A stretch of 64,000 bases of DNA, taken from NCBI RefSeq assembly GCF_019059575.1, contig NW_024881569.1, forward strand, positions 868,001 through 932,000, written 5' to 3'. Below the pieces are notes generated by a model, which saw nothing but the letters and a program-made list of their open reading frames with translations, had not been told where the DNA came from and did not search any database. Source of the stretch: Amphibalanus amphitrite (lineage: Eukaryota; Arthropoda; Thecostraca; Balanomorpha; Balanidae). Below are positions 10,759 to 22,061 of this stretch, one piece after another (position 1 is the first letter of the stretch; every line of letters begins with the position of its first letter). The position numbers and the translations under genes are program-made.

Positions 10759-13296
10759 TTAAGGTCCTACGTCATTGGTCGACAGGTCAATATAACTCAG
10801 AAGTCGGGGAATCGGGACCTGTTAGAGCTTCGTAAAGTGAAGCTGTTATAGGGTTTTGCGGGGTGCTGATCACGAAATTCAAGTTAGTTTTAATCACAGA
10901 TGATGTTTTCGTGCATTTAGGCCAGGTCGGGTCAGGTCAGGTCAGGTCACATGTTACGAAAGAACCAAAACTACTTCTTAAATGTTCAAACGGTTTCTAA
11001 ATGCGAAATCAACTCCAAAATCTACCCTAGAAACATGTATAACTCGAAAGAGTGAACAAAGGTCATCAAAGGTCAGTGACCTGACTGATCTTCACGTGAC
11101 CTTGATACCCACTAGAATCCATGCGATCAACATCCTTTCACATGTTTGATCGCTTAAAGCCACAAAAAGACAATAAAACGCGTTCTACTCGAAATAAGCC
11201 AAAACGCGATTCCGGCCAAACATGGTCTCGGAAAACAGGTCACAAGTCAAAGGTCTTTTGAGTAACGGTCATGCAAATTATAGGGTAGGCGTAATATTGA
11301 ATAACTCGAGGATACTGAAAGTTTCGCCGCAATCAGCCGCTTTTTGCGCGAGTTATTTGCGAAAAACTGAGGGTAGGAGGTCTGTTCGACACCCTCCTAC
11401 AAGTGCGAAGGTTAAGGTCAGGCCGTTGACCAATGGCGTCAAAAGTGAACCTCTGTAAGGCCCCAAAATGTCGCGACGTCGCAGCACCCTTCGTGTCAGG
11501 GGACTTTTCAACGGGGAATGAAGCTTATATGATCTAGTACTATCTCCCAGAGGCCTCACAACTTGTATGTAGCTATCTCGTATTTTTCTTAAGAGTCACC
11601 TGAAGTCAGGTCGGTCACGCAACCTCACGATTATTAATCAATTGGGAAATATGAAAACTGTTATTTTGGCGCCGGGAGCCATCTAAAGCTGTCTCAAGCG
11701 CATGAATTCGCGATTTTATACATTTTTTTGCAAGCCCCAGCATTCACTTTTCCATTCTTAAAGTTAGGCGACTTCATTTATGACGTCACTAAGGTCACAG
11801 GAGATTTCACCAAAAAGTCCCGATCAAATTGAGCTAGCGAGTCGGGAAGCCACCAGTGGACTTGTAAGGACCTACCGCATCGAAGAAGCGATATGACCTC
11901 CTTGAGTCAGCCTCGTGGCCTGAGTGGCTCTGCCCTGACATGACCTGAGGTAAACACCTTAAATTGACCTCAACAAAAACAAAGCGTAAACTATTCGACG
12001 CGTTTGAGCATGCAAAACTCTTGGCTCTGTAACCACTTAAGGTGAAACTGTTTACCAAAAAACGATACCGCGACTTGAAGCACTTATACTGACCTCAGAG
12101 TTTATCGGTGGACCTGAGACATTCAACTCGGGTACCAGTTACTGCATCTCATACGACGCACGCGCTCAGTTTTATCCGCAAGGCGCTAGCTCAATTAGGG
12201 GCAAAAAGACGGAGAGGGGTCGTAATCGCCCCCCCCCCCTCGGCCGGGGTATATGCAGAAAACCCAAAATTCCGTTGAAGGTTAAGCACTGAAGTGATAT
12301 ATTATGATGCGAGAAGGTATAGGCAAAATCAATCATGCACACGAGCGGATGTGAATTAAACTGTGTTTGAGGTATGCCTTTTTTATTACACACTCGATTT
12401 GCTTTAGTTATTGGTAAGAACAGATACAACCAAGAAGAGCGCCCCTGAAGAAAAGGTGGCGCACCGGACGGGTGCGATTTTAAGGTCCAAGGTCAGTCGG
12501 GGACCTCTAAGTTCGGATCAAGCGCTGCATGTTAGGGTTAAAACTTAATAAAAAATGGGAGCAAACAAGCATCCCGATTTTGGCAGCATCGTCATGCTTT
12601 GTCACGGCACTCATCCACTCCCTCGGCCGAAATATTAGTTCCTTTTTGTATGAGTTCTGGCATAATCCCGCGCTGCATGTTGTTTGCCATGAAAAAAGCA
12701 TGTTCAGCTACGTTCTACGCAGTACGCACTAACCTAACCAACATCCCATCATCCACCACTAGCCACCATCCCGTTCTGTGATCCGTTCCACCCCACACGA
12801 ATCAGCCGAGATACTAGTCAGTCGGGCTAGCGCTATCCTCCCCTCCCTTCCTGACTGCACAGCGCTAAAACCCAGAGCCGAGACTTCCCGAGCGCGACCT
12901 CTGACCCCACGCGGTCCGAAGGGTCGGCCGATGCCTAAGGGCGCGCCGCGCACCGGCCACCCGGATAGCCTCTGCCGAGTCTCCCTTCCATACACCGTTT
13001 ACTAACGCGCTCGATTCATTCATGATTCTGTGTTTCCGCGTCCCTCTCGCTAGGTGGCACCATGGATGTCATAGGCGATCCCAGGAAGATTGCGGCCAGA
13101 ATACCCCAAACGGCAGAAAATGAGGTTTTTGGTGGATATCTCGGAAAGTATTTGGCATACAACGATGAAATTTCACAGTCTCGTGGTAAATGTGCATACA
13201 CATAATCCGGGTTGATACTTATGCATTTAAACATTATATAGGACCAGATATGTCCGAAAAAGCAAAACCAACAAGACTTTTACTGGAGAGCCGTAC

Positions 13297-13523
13297 GTCA
13301 ATGCTGGGCGACCTAAATTTTTATCGAATAAACCAAGATTGCGCCTAAATGCTTTCTTGCATACGCGGAATAAAATCCACAGATTTGCAGCGGTCAAGGA
13401 AACGCATTTATTATCTCTCTGGTTGACCTTTTCTCGGCCTTTTCTACACCCACGACCGTACTACAGCAATATAGATCACGGCTTGTGTCCCCCCCCCCCA
13501 AATAATATAATTATTGAGTCATC
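13297..13523. other. short unique spacer, no feature recognised
   Basis: AT-rich DNA between the outer end of the inverted repeat and the LTR fragment, with a C homopolymer at about 13491-13499. Nothing coding is seen. Confidence 0.4.
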
Positions 13524-13719
13524 TGTGTCGTGCGTATCTTAAATGCACCGTACATGTGTTTGATGCTGCCCCTAGATGGCAGCACAAGGGAGCTAGCTGT
13601 TGTTGGCTGGAGAGCGCCATGTTGTTGTTATTGTTTTGTTGTGTACTGAGCTGGTCGGAGTGACCGCTCCGTGTTTAGGAGATGAGCCTTGCCCTTATTC
13701 GTTCAACTTGAGTGCTCTG
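13524..13719 (+). repeat. LTR fragment, 5' copy
   Basis: It matches 15214-15409 base for base as far as I can align it. Retrotransposon pol sequence follows at once with no primer-binding site or leader, so the 5' end of the element has been lost or joined by rearrangement. Confidence 0.8.
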
Positions 13720-13863
13720 GTGGTGCCGATCATGGCAAAACCCCTGTGTGATGCCCCGCTGCGTCTTCAGCGGATGCTGCTTCAGCTCCAACGGTACGAT
13801 TTTAAAATTGTGTATCGTCCCGGCTCACAGGTCCCTGTAGCCGATGCCCTGAGCCGAGCCCCA
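13720..13863 (+). pseudogene. Ty3/Gypsy RNase H, C-terminal half
   Basis: The frame that passes through 13728 reads a typical Gypsy RNase H end, with the segment [12 protein letters not shown] followed by ADALSRAP. It starts in mid-domain just after the LTR piece and stops being recognisable at about 13863, where sequence continues as the opposite strand of the same domain. This is a fragment and not an expressed gene. Confidence 0.75.
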
Positions 13864-13865
13864 GT

Positions 13866-14180
13866 CAACGCAAAACTGATCGCCAGTAGTTCTTTTTCCA
13901 GCTGGGAGTACGCGATTTCACATGCCGTGAGTGAGCGGGAACAATATGTGACAGGCTGTCCCCCCTGAAGCAGGACGGCGCCGAGGCCATAGCTCGAGGC
14001 ATCGCACTGGACGGTAGCCGGTGACCGCGGATCGTAGAATTTCAGAACTGGCGCGCTCGTCAGCAGCGTTTTGACCCGGTCAAATGCGCTTTGACACACG
14101 TGGGACCACGACCACTCGTTGCGCGACTGTGTCAGCGCGCGGAGCGGCGCCAGGAGGTGGGAGACGTTCGGAATATACGA
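13866..14180 (-). pseudogene. Ty3/Gypsy RT end and RNase H N-terminal half, inverted
   Basis: Read on the minus strand it gives the RT-RNase H connection ([18 protein letters not shown]), the first RNase H acidic motif in the segment [12 protein letters not shown], then YCSRSL and [11 protein letters not shown]. It breaks off at 13866 exactly where the plus-strand C-terminal half ends. Upstream on the minus strand to about 14180 the typical RT thumb/connection continues. So the two halves of one domain lie end to end in opposite orientation. Confidence 0.75.
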
Positions 14181-14193
14181 CGAGCCTGCGCCA

Positions 14194-14908
14194 CCCGTCA
14201 GGCTTCGTACTACGACAGAAAGGCTCGACCTCTGCCTCCCCTGATTCCCGGCCAGTCGATTCGGATGCGTCTTCCCGGTCAGATTACGTGGTCCCCTGGC
14301 ATATGCCTTCGCGACGCAGGCCCCCGCTCCTACTGGGTCCGGGTCGACGGCGTTACGTATCGCCGCAACCGCCGTCAGCTACTGAGCACCCGTGCCACCC
14401 CTCCGACGTGCCGGAGGCCCTCGCGCGTCAGAAGGCCCGTCAGGCTTCGTACTACGACAGAAAGGCTCGACCTCTGCCTCCCCTGATTCCCGGCCAGTCG
14501 ATTCGGATGCGTCTTCCCGGTCAGATTACGTGGTCCCCTGGCATATGCCTTCGCGACGCAGGCCCCCGCTCCTACTGGGTCCGGGTCGACGGCGTTACGT
14601 ATCGCCGCAACCGCCGTCAGCTACTGAGCACCAGTGACCCGCCTCCGCCGCCCCCGCTGGTGGTTGAGGAGCCGCCCGTTTCTCCGCCGGACCGGCCCGT
14701 CTCTGAGCCGCCTTCGTATATGCCCCGTGGGACCGATTCGCCGATGTCCTCACCGCCCTCTGCGCGGCGCAGCTCTCTGGGCTCCGACTCCCCGGCCCCA
14801 GTACCCCCGGCCCAGGCACTGGACCCCGGTGACTATCGCAGTTCCCTCCGCCGATCGGGGCGCGTCTCCCGGCCCCCGGCCTACTTGGCCGATTATGTGC
14901 CGCGATAG
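14194..14908 (+). pseudogene. Ty3/Gypsy integrase C-terminal region with internal tandem duplication
   Basis: The frame carries [13 protein letters not shown], then the [10 protein letters not shown] segment and a proline-rich tail ending RRSGRVSRPPAYLADYV, as at the end of many Gypsy Pol proteins. A block of about 197 bp (14194-14390) is repeated at 14436-14632, an offset of 242. As 242 is not a multiple of 3, the two copies fall in different frames. The integrase zinc-binding and DDE domains are missing. The stop is at 14906-14908. Confidence 0.75.
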
Positions 14909-15213
14909 CCTCTGTCCGGTGAGATCGTGACTCGGCGCCCCTACATCTGACTTGTAGTATATGCGTGTGGTAACTTGTGTCCCCGTTTTGTCTAATACAC
15001 CAGGTATTGGTGTTATTGGGCTCAATCGGTGTTATTGGTGTTATTGGATTGTTCTGATGAGAAGAGGAGATGCGTCGTGCGTATCTTAAATGCACCGTAC
15101 ATTGCGCGTGCCTCCGCTGAGTGCATCGTATGTTGCGCGCGTGCCGCGATATGGTGCAGTGTGATGTTGCTTCGAGTGTTGCCGCGATTGATTGTTCTGA
15201 TGAGAAGAGGAGA

Positions 15214-15409
15214 TGTGTCGTGCGTATCTTAAATGCACCGTACATGTGTTTGATGCTGCCCCTAGATGGCAGCACAAGGGAGCTAGCTGTTGTTGGCTGG
15301 AGAGCGCCATGTTGTTGTTATTGTTTTGTTGTGTACTGAGCTGGTCGGAGTGACCGCTCCGTGTTTAGGAGATGAGCCTTGCCCTTATTCGTTCAACTTG
15401 AGTGCTCTG
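15214..15409 (+). repeat. LTR segment, 3' copy
   Basis: Same sequence as 13524-13719. The true LTR is probably longer on its 5' side (from about 15047), where a GATTGTTCTGATGAGAAGAG motif occurs twice. The purine-rich GAGAAGAGGAGATG could be a polypurine tract. Exact TG...CA ends and a target duplication were not identified. Confidence 0.7.
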
Positions 15410-16528
15410 CTGGAACTCAATACAGATACTCAATACCATTACGTTACCTTACGTTACATCATCCGTCCGCTTTTTAACCGTGGGGCAAATCCATGTTGAG
15501 ACGTAAGGCGCTACGAATGTTGCTTACGGATTTGCCACAGCGCGCATCTGATCAGCGTGTTATCTGATCTGATCGTGTTGATAAGCAGTCGCCGTGGGGC
15601 CCCTTTGAGCTGACCTCCGGGCCCTTCTCGGCTGTCGCCCCTCCCTGAGCGAAATCCTGGATACGTGCCTGGTTTGCGGGCATAATACTAACCCATAGAG
15701 TGATTACACCGTTCCCTTATGGTAACTTCATGAATGCAGTGAAGCCGGTACACCTCCAGAAAATTACATAGGTATAGTCGCAATACCAGCACAACGAACC
15801 AAAATTCGACTCCAACGAAAAATCCACAAATCTCGTAAAACTCACAGACCTCGCAGCGAGGAAAATCGAAATTTGACTTAAAATCAACTTTTGGAATGCG
15901 ATGCAAGGTCGCTCACAAGCTAAAAACGTGCAGACTCGCTTGTTAAATGGTAGTGTGGGTCACTCAGCTTAGACTGTGTTATTTAATTTTGAAGAAACCT
16001 GAAAACCCAAAAACTCGCAACCCGCATGCGAGGTCCAGTGTGGGGCGGCCTTTACATGTTATACTAGGCCTGTGTCATCGAGCACGTCAAGGAGAGTAGG
16101 ATCATTAATGAGCTCACTGGGTGTGCAATAGCGTAGTTTATGTAGACTATCGGGCTACGGTTTTTGACGTACGCCTTCATGTCAGAATAACTATCTTTTT
16201 TCTCTTCGGTTTCAGATCGCTTCAACGAAACTCGACCGGCCAGTGTCCTTCATACCCAGGTATGTAGGATCTATTATATGTTACGCCGTTGAGCAGTACT
16301 TGCATGGCAAACGCTTTATTGTCATTTCCGTTGGAGGTCCCTATGAAGTCAATTTCTTATTGGGCTATGTTGAATGGGCCTAACTAAGATTTGAATAGGC
16401 CAGTAAAGAAGTGGTGATTCGAACACAATCAAGTGTAGAATTACCATGCGTGTTCGCACCAGCGTCCATTTTTGTTGTTGTTGTTGTTGTTGTTTTTTGT
16501 GTTTGTTTTTTGAAGGATTGATGAATGT
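15410..16528. other. no gene recognised
   Basis: Mixed-composition DNA with a (TTG)n microsatellite at 16471-16493. No protein family, RNA gene or paired termini were seen. Confidence 0.4.
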
Positions 16529-16531
16529 TAA

Positions 16532-18493
16532 CCCTCGTCGGCCGATGGGGGCGGGGGAGCGGGTGCCGCACAATCCATAAGTTTTTTTTTCGAGATAGCT
16601 CCGAACACACCGGCGATAAAGAGCTGAAACTTGGCATACCTGACCTTTGATCCAAGCCGCATCTTGTGACACCAACTGCATTTTCAGGTTAGGTCAGGTC
16701 ACTGACCTATGTCGTCATAAGTGAATCTCTGTACGGACCTCAGATGTCGTAAATTCGCAACGCCCTCAGTGCCAGAGGAACTTTCACAGGGAGATGAAAC
16801 TTAAAGGATGTAGTATCCTCCATAGGTCTCACAAGTTGTATATCTCGGATTTTCCTACAGGTGACATGGGGTCAGGTCGGTCACGTGACCTCACCATTAG
16901 GTATGAGCCAAAGGGGAAAAATGCTATTTTTATTAAACTGCTATTTTAGCGCTGGGAACGATCTCAAACTATTTCAAGCACACGGAATCATGAACCCATG
17001 CACCCTCCTTGCAAGGTCCGACGACTCACTTTTGCATTGTTGACCTTGCGTGACGTGTCATTTATGACGTCACTTGGGTCAGAAGTTTTTCGTCAATAAC
17101 TCCCGATCAAAGTGAGCTAGCGAGTCGGAAAAGCCACCACTGGACTCTGGACTCAAGAAGACCTGCCGAATCGAATGATTTGCGACATGACCTCCTTCAA
17201 CCAGCTTCGTGACCTAGAGTGCTCTGACCTGACCTTGACCCGAGGTCAACATCTCAACTCTCAAGTTGACCTCACCCAAACAAAAAAAGAAACTCGACCA
17301 GACCAAAACCTCCCGACGCACTTGAGCGAGGTGCGTCGAGAGCAAAACTAAACCCGTGCCTAGGGTCACTTGACCTGACCTCAGAGATTACCGGTTTACC
17401 TGAGACCTTATAATAGGAAACCAGTCGCTGCGTCTTGTAACGGCGCACACGCTCGTTTTTCCGCGACGCTCTAGCTTCATCAGGGGCGAAATGGCGAGGG
17501 AAGTGGTAGGGGAGACCCGGGAGGTATGGGCCGGTTTTGTGAAAAGGCAATTTTCTTCCAGTGGGCAGTGGCTAGACCCGGTTTTTCACTCTGTGTATGT
17601 GAAATTGCCTTTCGCCTGCAACGTGTGCCTGATATTAGGCATCTGGGATAAACTATTTTGTCTCGAGATAACTTTCAATAAATCATGTGCTTTTTCGATC
17701 CATCAAAATACACCGGGAGGCATGGGCCATGGCCCGGGAGGCACATGGGCCGGTGCCATGTTTCATATTCTTTTCTCGACAATGAGAAAAATACTCATAG
17801 CTGGTATCTACCTTGATCTCTCTTAGAGCCCAGGAACCGCATAAGCGGCCAACAGCTTGCTTCATGGAGGTGACTTGGGCCCATATGTATTTTGGTAAAC
17901 TCAAGCATGCACCATAAAATAAGATCAATAATATTTTTCTGTTTGAATGAAATTTGAAGTTAAAATTTCGACCTTGCGCGACAAAAATTAAACTTATTGA
18001 CGGGGACATTCAATGAAAGCATCTTTTTATTTATTTAGGATCAACGGCCGGTGGGTGGCCCGAACCTCCCGGTTAGGACGCCAAAATGTGCGTAGCATCT
18101 CAGCTCATAATCTTGCAAGAAAGCTTCAAATTGTCTATCCAGTCTTAATTTGCATGCTTTAAACTTTATGTTAGCGATGATCTGACATCCATAAAACGAG
18201 CCTGGTTCAAATTTATCACGAATTTTCTGCATGTACCGTATTTTACTCGACGAGGGCAAAAACGCTTTATCACCGCTCATTGCCAAAGAAGACTGAGGAA
18301 GATTTTGAAAATCACGTGGGATGTATAACGGAATGGCTCTACCAGTTAACGCCGTCAAATGTGTAAAAATACGCAACACTTCTCCAAAACTGCGATGGCC
18401 CATACCTTCAAGGGGCCCATACCTCCCGGGTCTCCCCTACCCCCCTCTTGGCCGGCGTAGGTATATGTAGAAAACCAATAGGTCCGGCGAAGG
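16532..18493. mobile_element. probable TTAA-type TGACCT-rich element, interrupted
   Basis: TTAA at 16528-16531 precedes CCCTCGTCGGCC and a G-rich tract; the far end has GGTCCGGCGAAGG before TTCA (18494-18497), a one-base change from TTAA. The body at about 16690-17500 parallels the inverted-repeat modules (for example 17040-17170 with 11760-11870: a TTATGACGTCAC segment, then GAGCTAGCGAGTCGG). The terminal hairpin near 17485-18460 is split by another TIR element (17505-18441). The two ends match each other only partly, so the boundaries are approximate. Confidence 0.45.
17505..18441. mobile_element. 937-bp element with perfect 28-bp terminal inverted repeats
   Basis: 17505-17532 and 18414-18441 are exact reverse complements; the core is GAGACCCGGGAGGTATGGGC. 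A related GGGCCATGGCCCGGGAGGCA motif recurs just inside (about 17725-17744), as subterminal repeats often do. Part of the outer arm (GGTAGGGG) may belong to the host hairpin of the surrounding TTAA element. A 120-codon minus frame (18041-18403) fills part of the inside; it matches no family I know and may be chance. No target duplication could be fixed. Confidence 0.65.
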
Positions 18494-18674
18494 TTCAGCG
18501 TAGAATTACTGCGTGTCGGCATTGACTTTTGTTTGAATGATTGGTCGATGTTAAATGTGTATTAGGCAGATGGTACGCCTTTTAGTGTAGGGAAATGCAC
18601 TATTTTATACTGCTAGTGCCGCTTGCTTTCAATCGACCAAATTGGATAATCCACTAATACGTAAAAAGATAATG

Positions 18675-18951
18675 GCCGTTTTCACGACGGGCTATATCCG
18701 GCGAGTGCACCTAATTTGACCAAATCTGCACCTAAGCTCTTTTACAGCAAATATCTGTATTTTATGAATTTATTTCAGTGTTTTCATCGATGATACTCTC
18801 TGATGATATGACAAAGCAGGCTTATAAGCAATTAGTGCAACCCTAGCTGATAGCTAGTAAGAGACACACTGAACCTGATTTGACCAAATCTGCACCTGAT
18901 CTGAACAAAATGTGCACCAGATGGGTACCAGATGGCCGTCGTGAAAACGGC
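18675..18951. mobile_element. 277-bp MITE-like element
   Basis: The 16-bp terminal inverted repeats GCCGTTTTCACGACGG (18675-18690) and its complement (18936-18951) are perfect. Inside, a CTGATTTGACCAAATCTGCAC-like motif occurs more than once (about 18713-18735 and 18876-18898). It is too short to code for a transposase. The target duplication is unclear (TAAT-like on both sides). Confidence 0.65.
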
Positions 18952-19507
18952 TAATTGCAACTATTTAACACAGGAATTTTTGAAAATGATTTTTGCAATG
19001 AAAGTCGTGAATACCAGGGAAATGGAAACAAGCATTTTTTCCCATGCAACTGAACACCGCAGCTACGTGGGCATCAGTGGCAAGTATGTGATAGGCCATT
19101 GTAATCATTACCATTGTAATGATACTCATATGTACTATGTATGAGTTTAGCGAAACCCTTCTCGTGATGCTGGTAGCTGCACATGCACCTATACATTATC
19201 CTTCTCATAGGCAGCGGAACGGGGAGGGCACCGCGGAGCACCGTGCCCCCCTCTGATTTTGGCATTTTAACTTTAGTCATATGGGCGTTGCATAGAAAGA
19301 ATGGAACCAAAAGTCGGCGGTGCCCCCATAATTGAGGGTTTTCCGCCGCTACTGATCCTTCATAGATTTCAGCTATAAGAGCTTAATAGGAAACACTGAT
19401 TAAATTTTGTTGTAACTCTAACCAAGCTATCCAGAAAATGTGTGAGATGCACATTACACAATGCTGAGCGGTTTTGATGTGCAACGTCCTAGAGAGAGCA
19501 GGGGGTG
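18952..19507. other. no gene; dispersed repeat fragment
   Basis: About 19205-19330 is an inverted relative of about 42590-42715 inside the Harbinger element: both have GGCACGGTGCCCC-like and TTTTGGCATTTTAA-like segments. This marks a short dispersed repeat. Nothing else is recognised. Confidence 0.45.
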
Positions 19508-19511
19508 TTAA

Positions 19512-20707
19512 ACCGCGTCCCGTATAGGGGGGGGGGGGCGAAACGGCTCCCCTGCCCTTTTCCGTGGATATCTCCTAAACGGCTGCCGATATCGCCACCA
19601 AACTTTCAGGACCTCTTTGGGTATCAATTTTACACATTTTGACCAAAACCTTCTCCAGAGGCTATGATAAGTTGGCCACAAATGACATCAGAATGACGTC
19701 ATGTTCTGCCATTTTCGACCCAAAAAAAGGTTTCGCGAGAAGAGCTGTCAGGCCTACAGCTTTGAAGATACAGAAAAATGATCAAAAAATGATTAAAAAA
19801 TGATCAATTCATAAAAGGCGTAGAATTGACAGGGCTACAAAATTACTATCTTGGATTTTTCGTATTTCTGGATGCTGACCCCCAAAATAAAAAAGTAATT
19901 TTTTTTAATAGTAGCCAAAAAATCCCAAAGGTTTTTGATTTTCGAAAAAAAAATTGGAATATATATGATAGTCATAGTTCCTTCCGTGTTCTATCTACAT
20001 ACCAAATTCTAGATCGATATCTCTTTGTTTTGGGCCAAGTTATAGCGAAAAAACTGTTCAAAAATGATGGCGTCAAATTTTCAAACTCAATTTTTGGCAA
20101 TTCTAGACCACGTAGCGCAAAACAAAGACCACCATTATACCTACTCCCCGTGACGAGGTGCATCGAATCAATATACCCGCTTTATGCAAAATATCAACTT
20201 TGAAAATTGACCTAATTTGACCTGACCTTGACCTGACCTTCACTAGAACGTAACCTTAACTGGCCCCAAAGGCTGCCTGACCCACATTATCGCATTTGTT
20301 ATGTAAAATGAACCATAAAACATGGATTACACGACACTTTCATATTGTGACCCCCAGTGACCTGACCTCTGTGAACTGACCTGTTTTCAGTGACCTCAGA
20401 TAGCAAAGTATCTGTTTGACGAACAATTTACCATCGATGATTTTCAATAACTTACCAATTTACTCATTTCACAACACATTTCTTGAAATGCCTGTGAACG
20501 GTGAAAATCCGACCTTTGACCTGACCTGTGACGCCATCGGTTTGTTTGACAGCGATAAATGAAATTTGGTCACAAGGTAGTTCCCCGGTGGGGCTATCGA
20601 ACGCCGTTTGAATTTTGAAAATCGGCCGGTAGCTTTCCAAGATCTTAGGGGGGGGGGCGAAACGCCCCCCCCCCCTACGGGTCCACCGATAACCCTACGG
20701 GGCGCGG
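19512..20707. mobile_element. TTAA-flanked 1196-bp element with hairpin termini
   Basis: TTAA at 19508-19511 and 20708-20711. The ends begin ACCGCGTCCCGTA and, on the other strand, CCCGCGCCCCGTAGGG. Each end has a G-run, a GCGAAACG loop and a C-run (about 19527-19554 and 20648-20675). TGACCT arrays lie near the right half (about 20210-20240, 20350-20400, 20515-20530). There is no transposase. Same architecture as 25405-26567 with different terminal sequence. Confidence 0.65.
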
Positions 20708-20874
20708 GTTAAACGCCTCTAAGCCTCTACATATGCCTGAGTGAGATTGCATCGTCGTGGCGTTTCTTGTACGCTCGTCAGTTGTTTGTCTCCAAAACGG
20801 TGCGCCGCAGAGCGCCAAATTCAGCAGAGCTGCAATAAAATCAAACCGTACAACTGACAAGTTTGAAAGCTTAA

Positions 20875-22025
20875 CCCGCGCCCCGCTGGGGGGGGGCAGA
20901 ATCTGCCCCCTCCCGTTTTTCGCCAATAACTTCTAAACGCGTTACGCCAGCGACGTCAAACTTTCAGTACCTTATCATTCATCAATTTGACACGTTCCCT
21001 GAAAAATTGAGCGAAATCCGTCCGAAAATTATGAGGAAATGACGCTTTAGTGACGTCATGTTCGCCATTTTCGCCTCAAAAACGGCAAAATTTCAAGCGC
21101 CGCTAACATCTTCATTTTTAAAGGAATCAAGATGTAACAAAAAGGTTATACGTGATTTTACTTTGTCTATCAAATGGCTATCTCGGTTTTTTGAAAATTT
21201 TGGATTTTGACCCAAGTTTAAAAAAAAAATGATTTTTTGGGGGGGGAAAGAAAATTATAAAATCCAAAATTTTGAGTGCATCGAAAAAACGGAATATATG
21301 TCAGAGAAGTGGTCTATGTGCACCTAGGTACATACCAATTTTTAGAAGAATCGGTTCAAAAATGTGGGAGTTATTCAAATTTTTTTATGACGTCACAACA
21401 CACAATATTTTCGAAAAATGAATTTTTTGGAAGTTATAGACCTCGTACGGAAACAAAAATAGCACCATTCAATTCGCCGTGAAAAACTGCATCAGATAGA
21501 CACCTTTTTAGGCCTTAACAACCAACTTCAAAATTTGACCTCACTTGACCTGACCTTGACCTGACCTCGACCTGAAATCCATCCAGAGGTGGTCCATATC
21601 ACTTATTGAGTGTGCCTATTGAATTCTATGCGTAAAATGACCCATAAAACATGTGTCGCACATGCCCTTTTCTATATTTTGTTTTTGGTGACCTGACCTG
21701 ACCTGACCTGAACTTGACCTTGAACTTTGAATGATATTGTATGCAACGAAACTTGTCTTGGTAGCCTAAGAACACGTTTTGGGCAATCAGTCTCAGTCCA
21801 TTCTTCGGCAACTACAGTGCAAGGCCGATACTGTAGAAGCTTGCATTTTGTACCCTTGACCTGACTTTGACCTGACCTCTGACCTACTTAAGCAAAAAAA
21901 TAGTTTCTTAAGATCCGCCTTGTTGAGAGCGTTCGATTGCCGTTTTTCCCGTCTTTCTACGACCATCGGTTCGGAAGTTCGACAGGGGGGCAGAATCTGC
22001 CCCCCTCCCCCAGCAGGGCGCGTAT
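20875..22025. mobile_element. TTAA-type element with hairpin termini, right flank lost
   Basis: TTAA at 20871-20874 is followed by CCCGCGCCCCGCTGGGG and a hairpin with loop CAGAATCTG. The matching inverted end, with the same CAGAATCTG loop, is at about 21984-22025 (ending CCCAGCAGGGCGCG). It runs directly into the hairpin at 22026-22061 and the next element, with no TTAA between. TGACCT arrays lie near 21540-21570, 21690-21725 and 21850-21885. No protein is encoded. A related body lies inverted at about 29400-30255. Confidence 0.65.
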
Positions 22026-22061
22026 GGCTGAATAGCCCAGTGGGGCGTGGGCTATTCAGCC
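22026..22061. repeat. short perfect hairpin at the junction of two elements
   Basis: GGCTGAATAGCCCA and its complement flank the loop GTGGGGCG. It sits exactly between the end of 20875-22025 and the start of 22060-22955, so it may be a rearrangement scar or a piece of a third terminus. Confidence 0.7.

Larger units (their letters stand above)
3205..13296. repeat. large inverted repeat, ~4.8 kb and ~5.3 kb arms, no spacer
   Basis: The left arm is 3205-8034 and the right arm 8035-13296. The centre is a continuous palindrome around CCGTACGG, so position x pairs with 16069-x near the middle. Identical short reading frames recur in mirror image, for example 3267-3485 plus with 13016-13234 minus, and 4452-4676 plus with 11834-12058 minus. 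The arms differ by scattered single bases, a 1010-bp TTAA element in the right arm (8556-9565), and a segment about 4920-5640 on the left replaced by only about 147 bp (11440-11587) on the right. The arms hold TGACCT-rich modules with G-run/C-run hairpins and no recognisable gene. Confidence 0.9.
13524..15409 (+). mobile_element. rearranged Ty3/Gypsy LTR retrotransposon remnant
   Basis: Two direct copies of a 196-bp LTR segment (13524-13719 and 15214-15409, offset 1690) bracket pol fragments. The order on the plus strand is LTR piece, C-terminal half of RNase H (plus), N-terminal half of RNase H with the end of reverse transcriptase (minus), integrase C-terminal region partly duplicated (plus), then the tail and 3' LTR. 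The gag, protease, RT core and integrase catalytic core are absent. The 3' LTR side also contains a repeated GATTGTTCTGATGAGAAGAG unit (15051-15070 and 15190-15209). The element cannot move by itself. Confidence 0.8.

Noticed and set aside
14595..15275. 226-codon minus frame
   Set aside because: It lies opposite the Gypsy tail and LTR region and has no family resemblance.
18041..18403. 120-codon minus frame as a host gene
   Set aside because: It lies wholly inside a TIR element and has no recognisable domain; kept only as a remark.
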